Shown here: positions 10,131-17,036 of the stretch, in pieces
Position numbering within the stretch: the first letter of the stretch is position 1
Layout of the letters: every line of letters starts with the position of its first letter
From: Myxococcus xanthus
GTDB lineage: Bacteria; Myxococcota; Myxococcia; Myxococcales; Myxococcaceae
DNA: 64,000 nucleotides
Reading direction: 5' to 3'
Assembly: GCF_006402735.1 (NCBI RefSeq)
Contig: NZ_CP017174.1
Location: 3,165,001 to 3,229,000, forward strand
Position numbers and translations under genes: made by a program
Notes under the pieces: generated by a model
Seen by the model: the letters and a program-made list of their open reading frames with translations, nothing else
The model's database searches: none
Told to the model about the DNA's origin: nothing

Positions 10131-11738
10131 TTACTGCGCCGCAGCGGGCAGGTCGTTGCTGTTGTGGCCGGCAAGCCGGGTGTTCCGGTTGGCCTGAATG
10201 GACTGCTGGATATCGGCCTCGCTCATGCCGGAGGACAGGGTGATGGAGGTCGACGTCTTCTGACCCGTCTCCGTGTCGCACGCGGACACGTGCACCAGTC
10301 CATCCGTGTTGATTTCGAAGGTGACCTCGATCTTCACCTCGCCGCGGTAGCCGATGCGGAAGCCCGCGAACTCGAACTCGCCGAGCATCTCGCACTCGTC
10401 GGCGCGGTTGGACTCGCCCTGGTACACGCGAATCTTCACCTTCTCCTGGCCGTCGCGGCTGGTGGTGAACGTCTTCGAGCGGTCGATGGGGACCGGCGTG
10501 TTCTTGTCGATGATCTTCTCGGTGTACCCACCCACCGTGCCGATGCGCAGCGACAGCGGCGTGACGTCCACCAGGAACGTCTGCGCCGTGCTGTCCAGCA
10601 GCGCGTGCGACTGGAGCGCCGCGCCCATGGCCACGACCTGGTCCGGGTTGATGCCTTCCATCGGCTCCTTCTGGAAGTAGTGCTTCACCGAGTTGCGGAT
10701 GATGGGCAGCCGCGTCGGCCCGCCCACGAGGATGACCGCGTCGATGTCGGCGGCCGTCAGGCGCGCGCTCTGGAGCGCCTCGTCGCACACCTTGAAGGTG
10801 CGCTGCACCAGGTCCATCACCATGCGGTTGAACTGGTCCTGGTTGAGCTGCCCACGCAGGTCCATGATGTTGCCGTCCGCGTCCTGGCAGATGCCCTGGC
10901 AGAGAATCTCCGCGGAGCCCGTCTGGCCCACGTCGATCTTCGCCTTCTCCGCGGCCTCCTTGAGCATCTGCAGGCAGAACTTGTTCTGCCGCACGTCCAG
11001 GCGCGTCCGGGCCAGGAAGTCATCCGCCAGCCACGTCATGATGCGGTCGTCGAAGTCGTCGCCGCCCAGGTACGTGTCGCCCGCGGTGGCCAGCACCTCG
11101 AAGACGTCCTTGCCAATCTCCAGGATGGAGACGTCGAAGGTGCCACCGCCCAGGTCGTAGACCACCACGCGCTGGTTGACGTCACGCCCGAAGCCGTACG
11201 CGAGCGCCGCGGCGGTGGGCTCGTTGAGGATGCGCAGCACCTCCATGCCGGCGATGCGGCCCGCGTCCTTGGTGGCCTGGCGCTGGTTGTCGTTGAAGTA
11301 CGCGGGCACGGTGACCACGGCCTTGGTCACCTCCTGGCCCAGGTACGTCTCCGCCACCGCCTTCATCTCCTTGAGCACCAGCGCGCTGATCTCCGGGAGC
11401 GAATAGGAGTGGTCGTTCATCGCGATGCGCACCGAGTTGTTGTCGCCCTCGACGATGCGGTACGGCATCACCGCCTGCGCCTTCTTCACCTCGTCGGAGA
11501 AGTAGTAGCGGCCGATGAGGCGCTTGGCGGAATAGACGGTCTGCTCCGGGTTGGTGATGATGTTCTTCTTGGCCGCGTTGCCGACCAGGACCGAGCCATC
11601 CTCGAGGAACGAGACGCAGGAGGCGTGAGTCGTCTCTCCCCACTCGTTGGGGATGACGATGGGCTGGCCGTCCTGGACCACCGCCACGCACGAGTACGAC
11701 GTGCCCAGGTCGATGCCGATTGCGATGTCGTCCGCCAT
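10131..11738 (-). CDS. Hsp70 (DnaK-like) chaperone, short, without the lid domain
   Basis: Hsp70-family ATPase of 535 residues. The nucleotide-binding domain is complete: [14 protein letters not shown] (phosphate 1), [14 protein letters not shown] (phosphate 2), [10 protein letters not shown] (adenosine) and the linker/beta-domain start [14 protein letters not shown]. The beta-sandwich substrate domain follows (about 385-500), but the protein ends shortly after [13 protein letters not shown]. The alpha-helical lid and EEVD-like tail of classical DnaK (about 610-640 residues) are therefore largely missing. The ATG at 11738 was chosen because GGAGACGG precedes it and the family N-terminus begins there. 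It is followed after 21 bp by the J-domain gene, its probable co-chaperone. Myxococcus carries many DnaK paralogues, some needed for motility and development; which one this is cannot be told from sequence alone. Confidence 0.93.
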   Translation of the reverse strand: MADDIAIGIDLGTSYSCVAVVQDGQPIVIPNEWGETTHASCVSFLEDGSVLVGNAAKKNIITNPEQTVYSAKRLIGRYYFSDEVKKAQAVMPYRIVEGDNNSVRIAMNDHSYSLPEISALVLKEMKAVAETYLGQEVTKAVVTVPAYFNDNQRQATKDAGRIAGMEVLRILNEPTAAALAYGFGRDVNQRVVVYDLGGGTFDVSILEIGKDVFEVLATAGDTYLGGDDFDDRIMTWLADDFLARTRLDVRQNKFCLQMLKEAAEKAKIDVGQTGSAEILCQGICQDADGNIMDLRGQLNQDQFNRMVMDLVQRTFKVCDEALQSARLTAADIDAVILVGGPTRLPIIRNSVKHYFQKEPMEGINPDQVVAMGAALQSHALLDSTAQTFLVDVTPLSLRIGTVGGYTEKIIDKNTPVPIDRSKTFTTSRDGQEKVKIRVYQGESNRADECEMLGEFEFAGFRIGYRGEVKIEVTFEINTDGLVHVSACDTETGQKTSTSITLSSGMSEADIQQSIQANRNTRLAGHNSNDLPAAAQ

Positions 11739-11943
11739 TCCGTCTCCGGTGAAGACCTTCAGCAGAGGTCCGTCGGTGAAGCGCACGGAGGTTAGGCACC
11801 CCCAGAAGCGGGTGTCAACGTTCCCGTGTCAATAAAGCCTAGCCATTTCAAGGGCTTAGCGAGGGTGCAAGGGAGCATGCCCGCTGGCTTGAGGGGGCGC
11901 TCCGAGGCCATTATCTCTCATGGCGAAGGGGGTTTATTCATCC

Positions 11944-12777
11944 ATGTCCGTCATCCTCGCCGCTCTGACGTCCGACCCGAACCTGCTGCGCTGTGAGCTG
12001 CACCGCCTCAAAGGCCAGGTCCTGCTCCAGGGAGAGCCGAGGGCGAACGCCTTGGGGGTGGGAGCCTACGCCCAGGAGGAGGTCCTGTTGCGGCGCTTCT
12101 CCAGCGGGGAGGAACTGACCCTGGACTCGCTCGCGCCTCCGCATGAATCGGAGGCGCTGCTGTTCCACGCGGGCCGGCTGCCCGTGGGCTTGTCGCTGGA
12201 GGAGAACACCCAGCCCTTCCGCTCCCGGCGCTGGTTGTTCGCCCTTCATGGCGGCGTACAGGGTTTCGAGCTGCTTCGTGCCCCGTTGCTGGCGTCTCTG
12301 CCGGACCACCTGCGGCGTCAGGTGCGCGGCGGAACCGAGGGGGAGCTGCTGTTCGCCGTCTTCCTCAGGCGCCTGCGCGACCTGGGACGCACGGAGGATC
12401 CACGGCTGGAGGCCGAGGTCGCTGGACGCGTGCTGGCGGACACGGCGCGCGAGGTGGCTCGGGCCGCGGCCCAGGCCGGCGTGACACGCACGCCCACGCT
12501 CAACCTGGTGGCCACCAACGGCACCATCCTGGCGGCGACCCGGTACGGCGAACATCCCTTGTTCTGCACGCGGCTGGAGGGGGCGGCCGAATGCGACTTG
12601 TGCGAGGTGACGCCCGCGACGCCAGATACGCAGCCCGCGGTGGGAGCGCACCGGCGCCGTCGCACCGTGGTGGTGGCCAGCGCGCTCAAGCGCACCACGG
12701 GATGGGTGGAGCTGGCGCATGGCCACACGCTCACGGTGGGGCCGGATCTGCAGATGCACGAGCTGTCCGGCACGTGA
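11944..12777 (+). CDS. Class II glutamine amidotransferase-like protein lacking the catalytic Cys
   Basis: A 277-residue protein with the Ntn-type class II amidotransferase (YafJ/EgtC-like) fold. Matching landmarks are GVGAYAQEEVLLRRF, SEALLFHAGRLPVG, EENTQPF and the strand WLFALHGGV. In active members the second residue is the nucleophilic Cys and the last motif reads FAHNG. Here the start is MSVILAAL and the Asn is absent, so glutamine hydrolysis by the usual mechanism looks impossible. The ATG at 11944 is preserved by an AAGGGGG site 11 bp upstream; an in-frame ATG at 11920 also exists but does not place Cys at position 2 either. Two Cys (ECDLCE) sit near residue 220. The gene is monocistronic, divergent from the Hsp70-like gene. 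Likely a non-catalytic or repurposed member; its role is unknown. Confidence 0.8.
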   Translation: MSVILAALTSDPNLLRCELHRLKGQVLLQGEPRANALGVGAYAQEEVLLRRFSSGEELTLDSLAPPHESEALLFHAGRLPVGLSLEENTQPFRSRRWLFALHGGVQGFELLRAPLLASLPDHLRRQVRGGTEGELLFAVFLRRLRDLGRTEDPRLEAEVAGRVLADTAREVARAAAQAGVTRTPTLNLVATNGTILAATRYGEHPLFCTRLEGAAECDLCEVTPATPDTQPAVGAHRRRRTVVVASALKRTTGWVELAHGHTLTVGPDLQMHELSGT

Positions 12778-13074
12778 GCGACGTGCGCGAGGAAGGCGCC
12801 TGGAGGCCACTCCCGAAGGGGATGCGGGCCTCGGCGCCACCTCGTGGAAGTCCCGGCGGTCCCGCCGTGACGCGCTGAACTCCCGACCGCGCTTCACGAA
12901 TACCCCTCATTCACATCCAGGCTTTCCCGAGATGGGCGCTCGGGGTCCGGGATGACCGCGGACCGCTTTACATCCCCAGAGGGGAAGTGCTTCCATTGGA
13001 GGGGTTTCATCGAAATATTGAAGACTTGCTGGATTTCAGTGCTCGTGTCTCCCATGTTCTCAGAAGTTGAGCCG

Positions 13075-13497
13075 ATGTTCAGCATCGAGGTCCGCTTGAG
13101 GTCGGATGCGGCGGTCGCCGCCGCGTTGAGCCGCTGCTACGCCCGCGACCATGGCCTGACGGCGCAAGCCAGCGCCGAGGTGGCGGTGGTGGTGAGCGAG
13201 CTGGCCACCAACCTGGTGCGCCACGCGGGTGGCCGGGGTTGGGTGGAGCTGTGGCGCGAGGCGGAGTGGCTCTTCATCCGCTCGCGCGACCGCGGCCCCG
13301 GCATGGCGGACCCATCGATGTTCTTCGCTGGCAGGGAAGGGCGTCCGGGCCCGCTGCCTGGAGAGAGCCTGGGCGAAGGCGGGGCCGCGGTGCGACGGCT
13401 CACCGACGACGTCCAGGTGGCCAACCGCGAAGGCGGTGGGTTCGAGGTGCTGGCGCGCAAGCGGGTGGTGGTCCAGGCGAAAAGGAGGCACGGTTGA
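13075..13497 (+). CDS. Anti-sigma regulatory factor / RsbT-like GHKL ATPase
   Basis: A small GHKL-fold ATPase of about 140 residues of the RsbT/RsbW serine-kinase type, which phosphorylates or binds STAS or sigma-factor partners in partner-switching systems. It shows the N-box VVVSELATNLVRHAGG and the G1 box SRDRGPGM; the G2 region (GESLGEGGAAVRRL) is less canonical. The ATG at 13075 matches the family N-terminus (FSIEVRLRSDA). Longer in-frame starts at 13054 and 12952 are possible but would add an AT-richer, atypical leader. The stop overlaps the TTG start of the next gene by three bases, so the two are translationally coupled. It is cytoplasmic; its partner protein is not in the window. Confidence 0.85.
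   Translation: MFSIEVRLRSDAAVAAALSRCYARDHGLTAQASAEVAVVVSELATNLVRHAGGRGWVELWREAEWLFIRSRDRGPGMADPSMFFAGREGRPGPLPGESLGEGGAAVRRLTDDVQVANREGGGFEVLARKRVVVQAKRRHG
13482..13496 (+). promoter_or_regulatory. Ribosome binding site that fixes a TTG start
   Basis: AAGGAGG at 13482-13488, five bases before TTG at 13494-13496. It is the best Shine-Dalgarno sequence nearby and supports the rare TTG start of the second RsbT-like gene, inside the end of the first. Confidence 0.75.
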
Positions 13498-14159
13498 GCG
13501 GTGGTTTGGTGTGGGCGCTGTTGCGCGTCTTGCAGCAGTTCATGTCGGAGACGGCGGCGCGGTTGGTGCTGCGAGGCACCGTGGAGTCCCTCCGGCTGTC
13601 CCTGGACACGGCGACCTCGGCGGACCTGCCACGCATCATCGAGGCGCTGGAACCCGCCACCCGCCACTTCGTGGACCCTTCTCGCCGGCCGCAGATGATG
13701 GCGCAGCTTCGCGCGCAGCTCGCGCCCTCGGCGGGGCCGGAGAGCGCGGCCACTTCCGCCGCGGCGGAGGGGCGGGCCACCGCCTATCTGGTGCGCACGG
13801 AAGCGGACGCCAGTCACGCGCGGCTCGCCGCCTGGATGCTGTGCGAGTCCCTGGGCGGGCGCGGCTACGAATGCCAGAAGGTGGCCACGGCGGTGAGTGA
13901 GCTGGCGCGCAACCAGATTTCGTACGCCGGGGGCGGCACCATCCAGCTCGCGCCGCAGCTAGCGCCCAAGCGGCTGCTGCGTGTCAGCGCCGAGGACTCC
14001 GGACAAGGCATCCCGGACCTGGAGCGCGTGCTGTCGGGGACGTACAAGAGCAAGACGGGCATGGGCCTGGGTTTGTTGGGCGTGAAGCGGTTGGCGGACC
14101 GCTTCGACGTGCGCACCGGCCCGAAGGGCACGCAGGTGGACTTCGAGGTGTGGCTGTGA
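13494..14159 (+). CDS. RsbT-like GHKL ATPase with N-terminal extension (TTG start)
   Basis: A 221-residue second ATPase of the anti-sigma/RsbT group, coupled to the preceding gene. The first ~95 residues are helical (LQQFMSETAARLVLRGTVES and onward) and have no recognised motif; they could be a dimerisation or sensor segment. The ATPase domain follows with the N-box AVSELARNQISYAGGG, the G1 box AEDSGQGIPD and the G2 box KTGMGLGLLGVKRL, more complete than in its neighbour. The TTG start rests on a near-perfect Shine-Dalgarno sequence and the overlap with the upstream stop. In RsbRST/RsbX systems an RsbX-like phosphatase commonly follows; here only a short resembling stretch remains (see 14156-14540). 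A partner-switching regulator is the likely role. Confidence 0.85.
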   Translation: MSGGLVWALLRVLQQFMSETAARLVLRGTVESLRLSLDTATSADLPRIIEALEPATRHFVDPSRRPQMMAQLRAQLAPSAGPESAATSAAAEGRATAYLVRTEADASHARLAAWMLCESLGGRGYECQKVATAVSELARNQISYAGGGTIQLAPQLAPKRLLRVSAEDSGQGIPDLERVLSGTYKSKTGMGLGLLGVKRLADRFDVRTGPKGTQVDFEVWL

Positions 14160-14207
14160 GGCTCGCGGTCGCCCACCGCTCCCGTCCCAAGGTGGGGGAG
14201 CTGTGGC

Positions 14208-14540
14208 ATGGGCATCCAGCTCGAAGGCGTGGAGACGGCGTTGGGGCTGGAGGAAGGCCTGGCGTTGCTCGGCATCGAGGTCACGGGCGCGCGCAGCGCC
14301 GCCGCGGAGCGCGAGGCCGCGCAGTTGCTGGCGGAGGAGATGCTCGGCCTGGTGGTGCCCGCGCCCACGAAGTCCTCTGTTCGATTGCCCACGGAGCTGA
14401 CAGGGAAGCCGGGTGTGCCAGAGCGTGCCGCGAGGTGTGAGGGCACTGCTCTCGCTCCCACGCGTGGCGCGTCGACGGCTGTGTGTTCATGCCGCACAGT
14501 CGGGGCATTGTACGAAGGTGGGGCATGGGAACTACGCTAG
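14208..14540 (+). pseudogene. Possible gene remnant downstream of the RsbT-like pair
   Basis: A 110-codon frame whose first ~55 codons have strong G/C third positions and a plausible protein (GIQLEGVETALGLEEGLALL) and whose second half loses that bias completely. Another short reading, beginning GTG at 14156 and overlapping the end of the RsbT-like gene, reads LAVAHRSRPKVGELWHG. That resembles the N-terminus of RsbX/SpoIIE-type phosphatases, but it cannot be followed further. The simplest reading is that the 517-bp stretch 14160-14676 holds debris of one or two deleted genes. Alternatively the 14208 frame is a real small gene with a GGGGGAG ribosome site. No promoter or hairpin stands out here. 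Confidence 0.35.
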
Positions 14541-14676
14541 GGCTCCGTCTCACGTGGGGGCTGTGTCCACCTCCGCGCAGATGCTCGCCGTTGACGAATC
14601 GCCGTGGTGGCATTCCATTGGGTGAGGTCTGATGGTGCGGCTTAATCGGGACCGGATGGAATCAAGGAGCGGGTCG

Positions 14677-16599
14677 ATGGCCGGCAACTCAGGGGAAGAC
14701 AACGCCAACCCGGGACACGCCCGGGAGGTCGCCCCAGAGCGCCCTGACGAGGGCGATTCGCCCGTGCTGGATGGCGTGTCGGATGCGGAGCTGGACGCCA
14801 TCGTGGGCCAGCTGCGCACGGACAAGAGCCTTCGTGTCCGGCCCAGCGCGCAGCCGCGCTATCGCGAGGCCACGCAGTCGGAGCGACTGCATCGGGGCGC
14901 GGGCCGTTCACGGGCGTCCACCTTGGGCGAAGAGGAGGCGCCGCCGAAGGAAGCCGCGCCCGTCGTGAAGCATGCCTGGTACTTCGTCACGGGCGGCGCG
15001 GCCTACGGTCCTCACGACCTCGCGGACCTGAAGGCCCACGTGGAGCGGGGTTTTCTGGGCTTTGATTCCCTGTGCTGGCGCGAGGGGTTCAGTGAGTGGC
15101 TGCCCCTGGGGCACATCCCGGAACTCGCGTCCGCGCTGCTGCCGCCGTCCGTGCCCGCGGGACCTCCGCCCGTGCCACCGGAAGCATCCAGGGCCTTCAT
15201 GCCCCAGGCCGCGCGCGCGGTGGACGTGTCCGAGGCCACCACGGAGCGGGTGATCCTGAACGCGCCGGGCACGGTGGTGCCCCCCTTCGCGGCCATTGCA
15301 CCGGCCGCCGTCGTGGCGGCTCCCGCGGTGAGCGCGGCCGCCATTCCGCAGGCGACTGGCGCACTGCTTCCCGTGGAGGGCCCAGGGGCTCCGGCCGCGA
15401 GCGGCTTCGTTGGGACGGAACCGGAAGCGGTTGTCGCGACGCTCGCACCGGAGCCTGTCACCGCGCCGGCCGCGAGTGACTTCGCCGCGTACGGAGCACC
15501 AGTGTCGGACCCGATGCCCGTGGCGGAGCCCGTGGGGACCCACGCCGTGCTCGCGTCGCCGTCGTCCGAGGAACGCGCGCGTCGCAAGCGCAGGCTGGGT
15601 TTCATCCTGGCGGGTGGTGCCATCGGCGGTATGTCGGTGGCCCTGGCGCTGGGCGTCTTTGGTGGTGGGGGCGGCCGTGGTGCCGCGAGCCCCGGTGATG
15701 CCGTGGACACGACGCGTGGCACCGGTGCGCCGCCGCCCGCGGAACAGCCGGTGGCCGCCGCGCCCACGCCGGAAGCGGTCGCGGCTGCGAGCCAGGGCGG
15801 CGCGGCGTCTGGTACCCCCACGTCAGCGGGCGGCACTGGCAGCGCGAGTCCGGGCCTCAGCGGCGCGGGCGTCGCGACGTCGGCCGCCGAGAGCGCGCGC
15901 GACCCGAGCCCGGTGCGGGAGCCCACACGCCCGTCGACGCCCTCGCTCTCGGCCGCCTCGGTCGATCGCGGAGGCCGCGTGCCGGAGCTGACCGGCACGG
16001 AGAGCACGGCGCGCGCCGCGACCGGCGGCGGACGGCCGTCGCCGGAGGAGCGCGTCTTCGAGCGGCCCACGGGCAGTCTCTCCTCGCGAGACGTCGCCGT
16101 GGCCTTCGTCATCGGGAAGCACTCCGTGGCGCCTGCTCCGGAGCCGGAGCCCGCCAAGCGGCCCGCGACGACTGTGGCGGAAGCCGCGACGGCTGGCAGC
16201 TCGGAGGACGACCTGGGGCCCGACGCGGACTTCGACCGCATGCTCTCCGGCCCAGGGCCCAACGCCACCAAGCACCACAAGCCGACCGTCTATGTTCCGC
16301 CCGACCCGACGGCGCCGCGCGAGTCGCTCGACCTGGCCACCGTCTTCGCGGTGGTGCATGCCCGGCGTTCGGAGCTCTCGGCGTGTGCCCGGGAGCAGTC
16401 CGCGCCGCCGCAGGAGGGGGACCGGGCAGTGCTGCGCTTGAGCGTCCTGCCGAGTGGGAAGGTGGAGTCCATCACCACCGAGACGCCGTGGCTGCGAGGC
16501 ACGTCGCTCGTGCGTTGCATGCAGCAGAAGATAGGCGCCTGGACGTTCCCCAGGCATCGAACGCAGGGAGCGCCCGTCGTCTTCCGATACGAGTTCTGA
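14677..16599 (+). CDS. GYF-domain / TonB-like C-terminal protein (AgmX/GltJ-like)
   Basis: A 640-residue single-pass membrane protein. A GYF_2-type domain lies near residues 95-150 (AWYFVTGGAAYGPHDLADL, then the WREGFSEWLPL hallmark). A Pro/Ala-rich linker and a transmembrane helix near 308-328 (LGFILAGGAIGGMSVALAL) follow. A long Ala/Gly/Ser-rich periplasmic stretch comes next, and finally a ~95-residue TonB/AgmX-like C-terminal domain (LRLSVLPSGKVESITTETPW, ending VVFRYEF). This order resembles Myxococcus gliding/adhesion proteins AgmX/GltJ, but without their zinc-ribbon part. The start at 14677 follows AAGGAG at a good distance; an in-frame ATG at 14632 lacks one. The gene stands alone, followed 19 bp later by a DUF1330 gene in the same direction. 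A link to envelope-spanning machinery is inference. Confidence 0.85.
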   Translation: MAGNSGEDNANPGHAREVAPERPDEGDSPVLDGVSDAELDAIVGQLRTDKSLRVRPSAQPRYREATQSERLHRGAGRSRASTLGEEEAPPKEAAPVVKHAWYFVTGGAAYGPHDLADLKAHVERGFLGFDSLCWREGFSEWLPLGHIPELASALLPPSVPAGPPPVPPEASRAFMPQAARAVDVSEATTERVILNAPGTVVPPFAAIAPAAVVAAPAVSAAAIPQATGALLPVEGPGAPAASGFVGTEPEAVVATLAPEPVTAPAASDFAAYGAPVSDPMPVAEPVGTHAVLASPSSEERARRKRRLGFILAGGAIGGMSVALALGVFGGGGGRGAASPGDAVDTTRGTGAPPPAEQPVAAAPTPEAVAAASQGGAASGTPTSAGGTGSASPGLSGAGVATSAAESARDPSPVREPTRPSTPSLSAASVDRGGRVPELTGTESTARAATGGGRPSPEERVFERPTGSLSSRDVAVAFVIGKHSVAPAPEPEPAKRPATTVAEAATAGSSEDDLGPDADFDRMLSGPGPNATKHHKPTVYVPPDPTAPRESLDLATVFAVVHARRSELSACAREQSAPPQEGDRAVLRLSVLPSGKVESITTETPWLRGTSLVRCMQQKIGAWTFPRHRTQGAPVVFRYEF

Positions 16600-16618
16600 G
16601 CCGCCGCAAGGAGCGCCC

Positions 16619-16948
16619 ATGCCTGCGTATGTCCTGGTCGAGGTCTCGGTGCACGACGCGCAGACCTACGAGCGGTACAAGCAGCTCGCGCCTCCGTCGC
16701 TCAAGCCCTACGGGGGCCGCTACCTTGTCCGGGGCGGTCCCACCCAGGCCCTGGAAGGCACCTGGCAGCCCCCGCGCTTCGTCCTGCTGGAGTTCCCCAG
16801 CGTGGAGCTCGCCAGGGCCTGGTGGGCATCCCCGGAATACGCCGCCGCCAAGGCGCTCCGCCACGAAAGCGCGCACTCCATCATGTTGCTGGTGGAGGGC
16901 GTGCCGGCCACGACGCCCGTCACTGAAATAGGGGAGTCGCCGGCCTGA
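16619..16948 (+). CDS. DUF1330 family protein
   Basis: A 109-residue dimeric alpha-beta barrel (ferredoxin-like) protein of the DUF1330 family. It shows the typical PAYVLVEVSVHDAQTYERYK opening, a GGRYLVRGG turn and the RFVLLEFPSVELARAWW strand-helix unit. Family members are small cytoplasmic proteins with unknown substrate. The ATG at 16619 has AAGGAG 7 bp upstream. It is probably cotranscribed with the GYF-domain gene 19 bp upstream, though no functional link is evident. Confidence 0.92.
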   Translation: MPAYVLVEVSVHDAQTYERYKQLAPPSLKPYGGRYLVRGGPTQALEGTWQPPRFVLLEFPSVELARAWWASPEYAAAKALRHESAHSIMLLVEGVPATTPVTEIGESPA

Positions 16949-16967
16949 GAAGCCGCTGGAAAGCCGA

Positions 16968-17010
16968 AGCCCGGCGCCAGTCCGCGGTGTGTCGCGGGCC
17001 GGGCCGGGCT
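16968..17010. terminator. Hairpin between convergent genes
   Basis: Inverted repeat AGCCCGGC (16968-16975) and GCCGGGCT (17003-17010) with a 27-nt GC-rich loop, in the 88-bp gap between the DUF1330 gene and the convergent M4 protease gene. There is no T-tract. A moderate terminator candidate. Confidence 0.45.
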
Positions 17011-17036
17011 CGGGTGTCTTCAGTGAAGCGGGAGGA

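Noticed and set aside
8338..10197. 619-codon plus-strand frame opposite the J-protein gene, with Gly/Ala/Thr repeats
   Set aside because: The repeats are the complement of the Pro/Ala repeats of the J-protein. That gene has a recognisable J-domain and HPD motif on the other strand; this frame has nothing comparable.
12952..13074. Longer start for the first RsbT-like gene
   Set aside because: The extra residues have low third-position GC and no family match, and the sequence looks like a promoter region.
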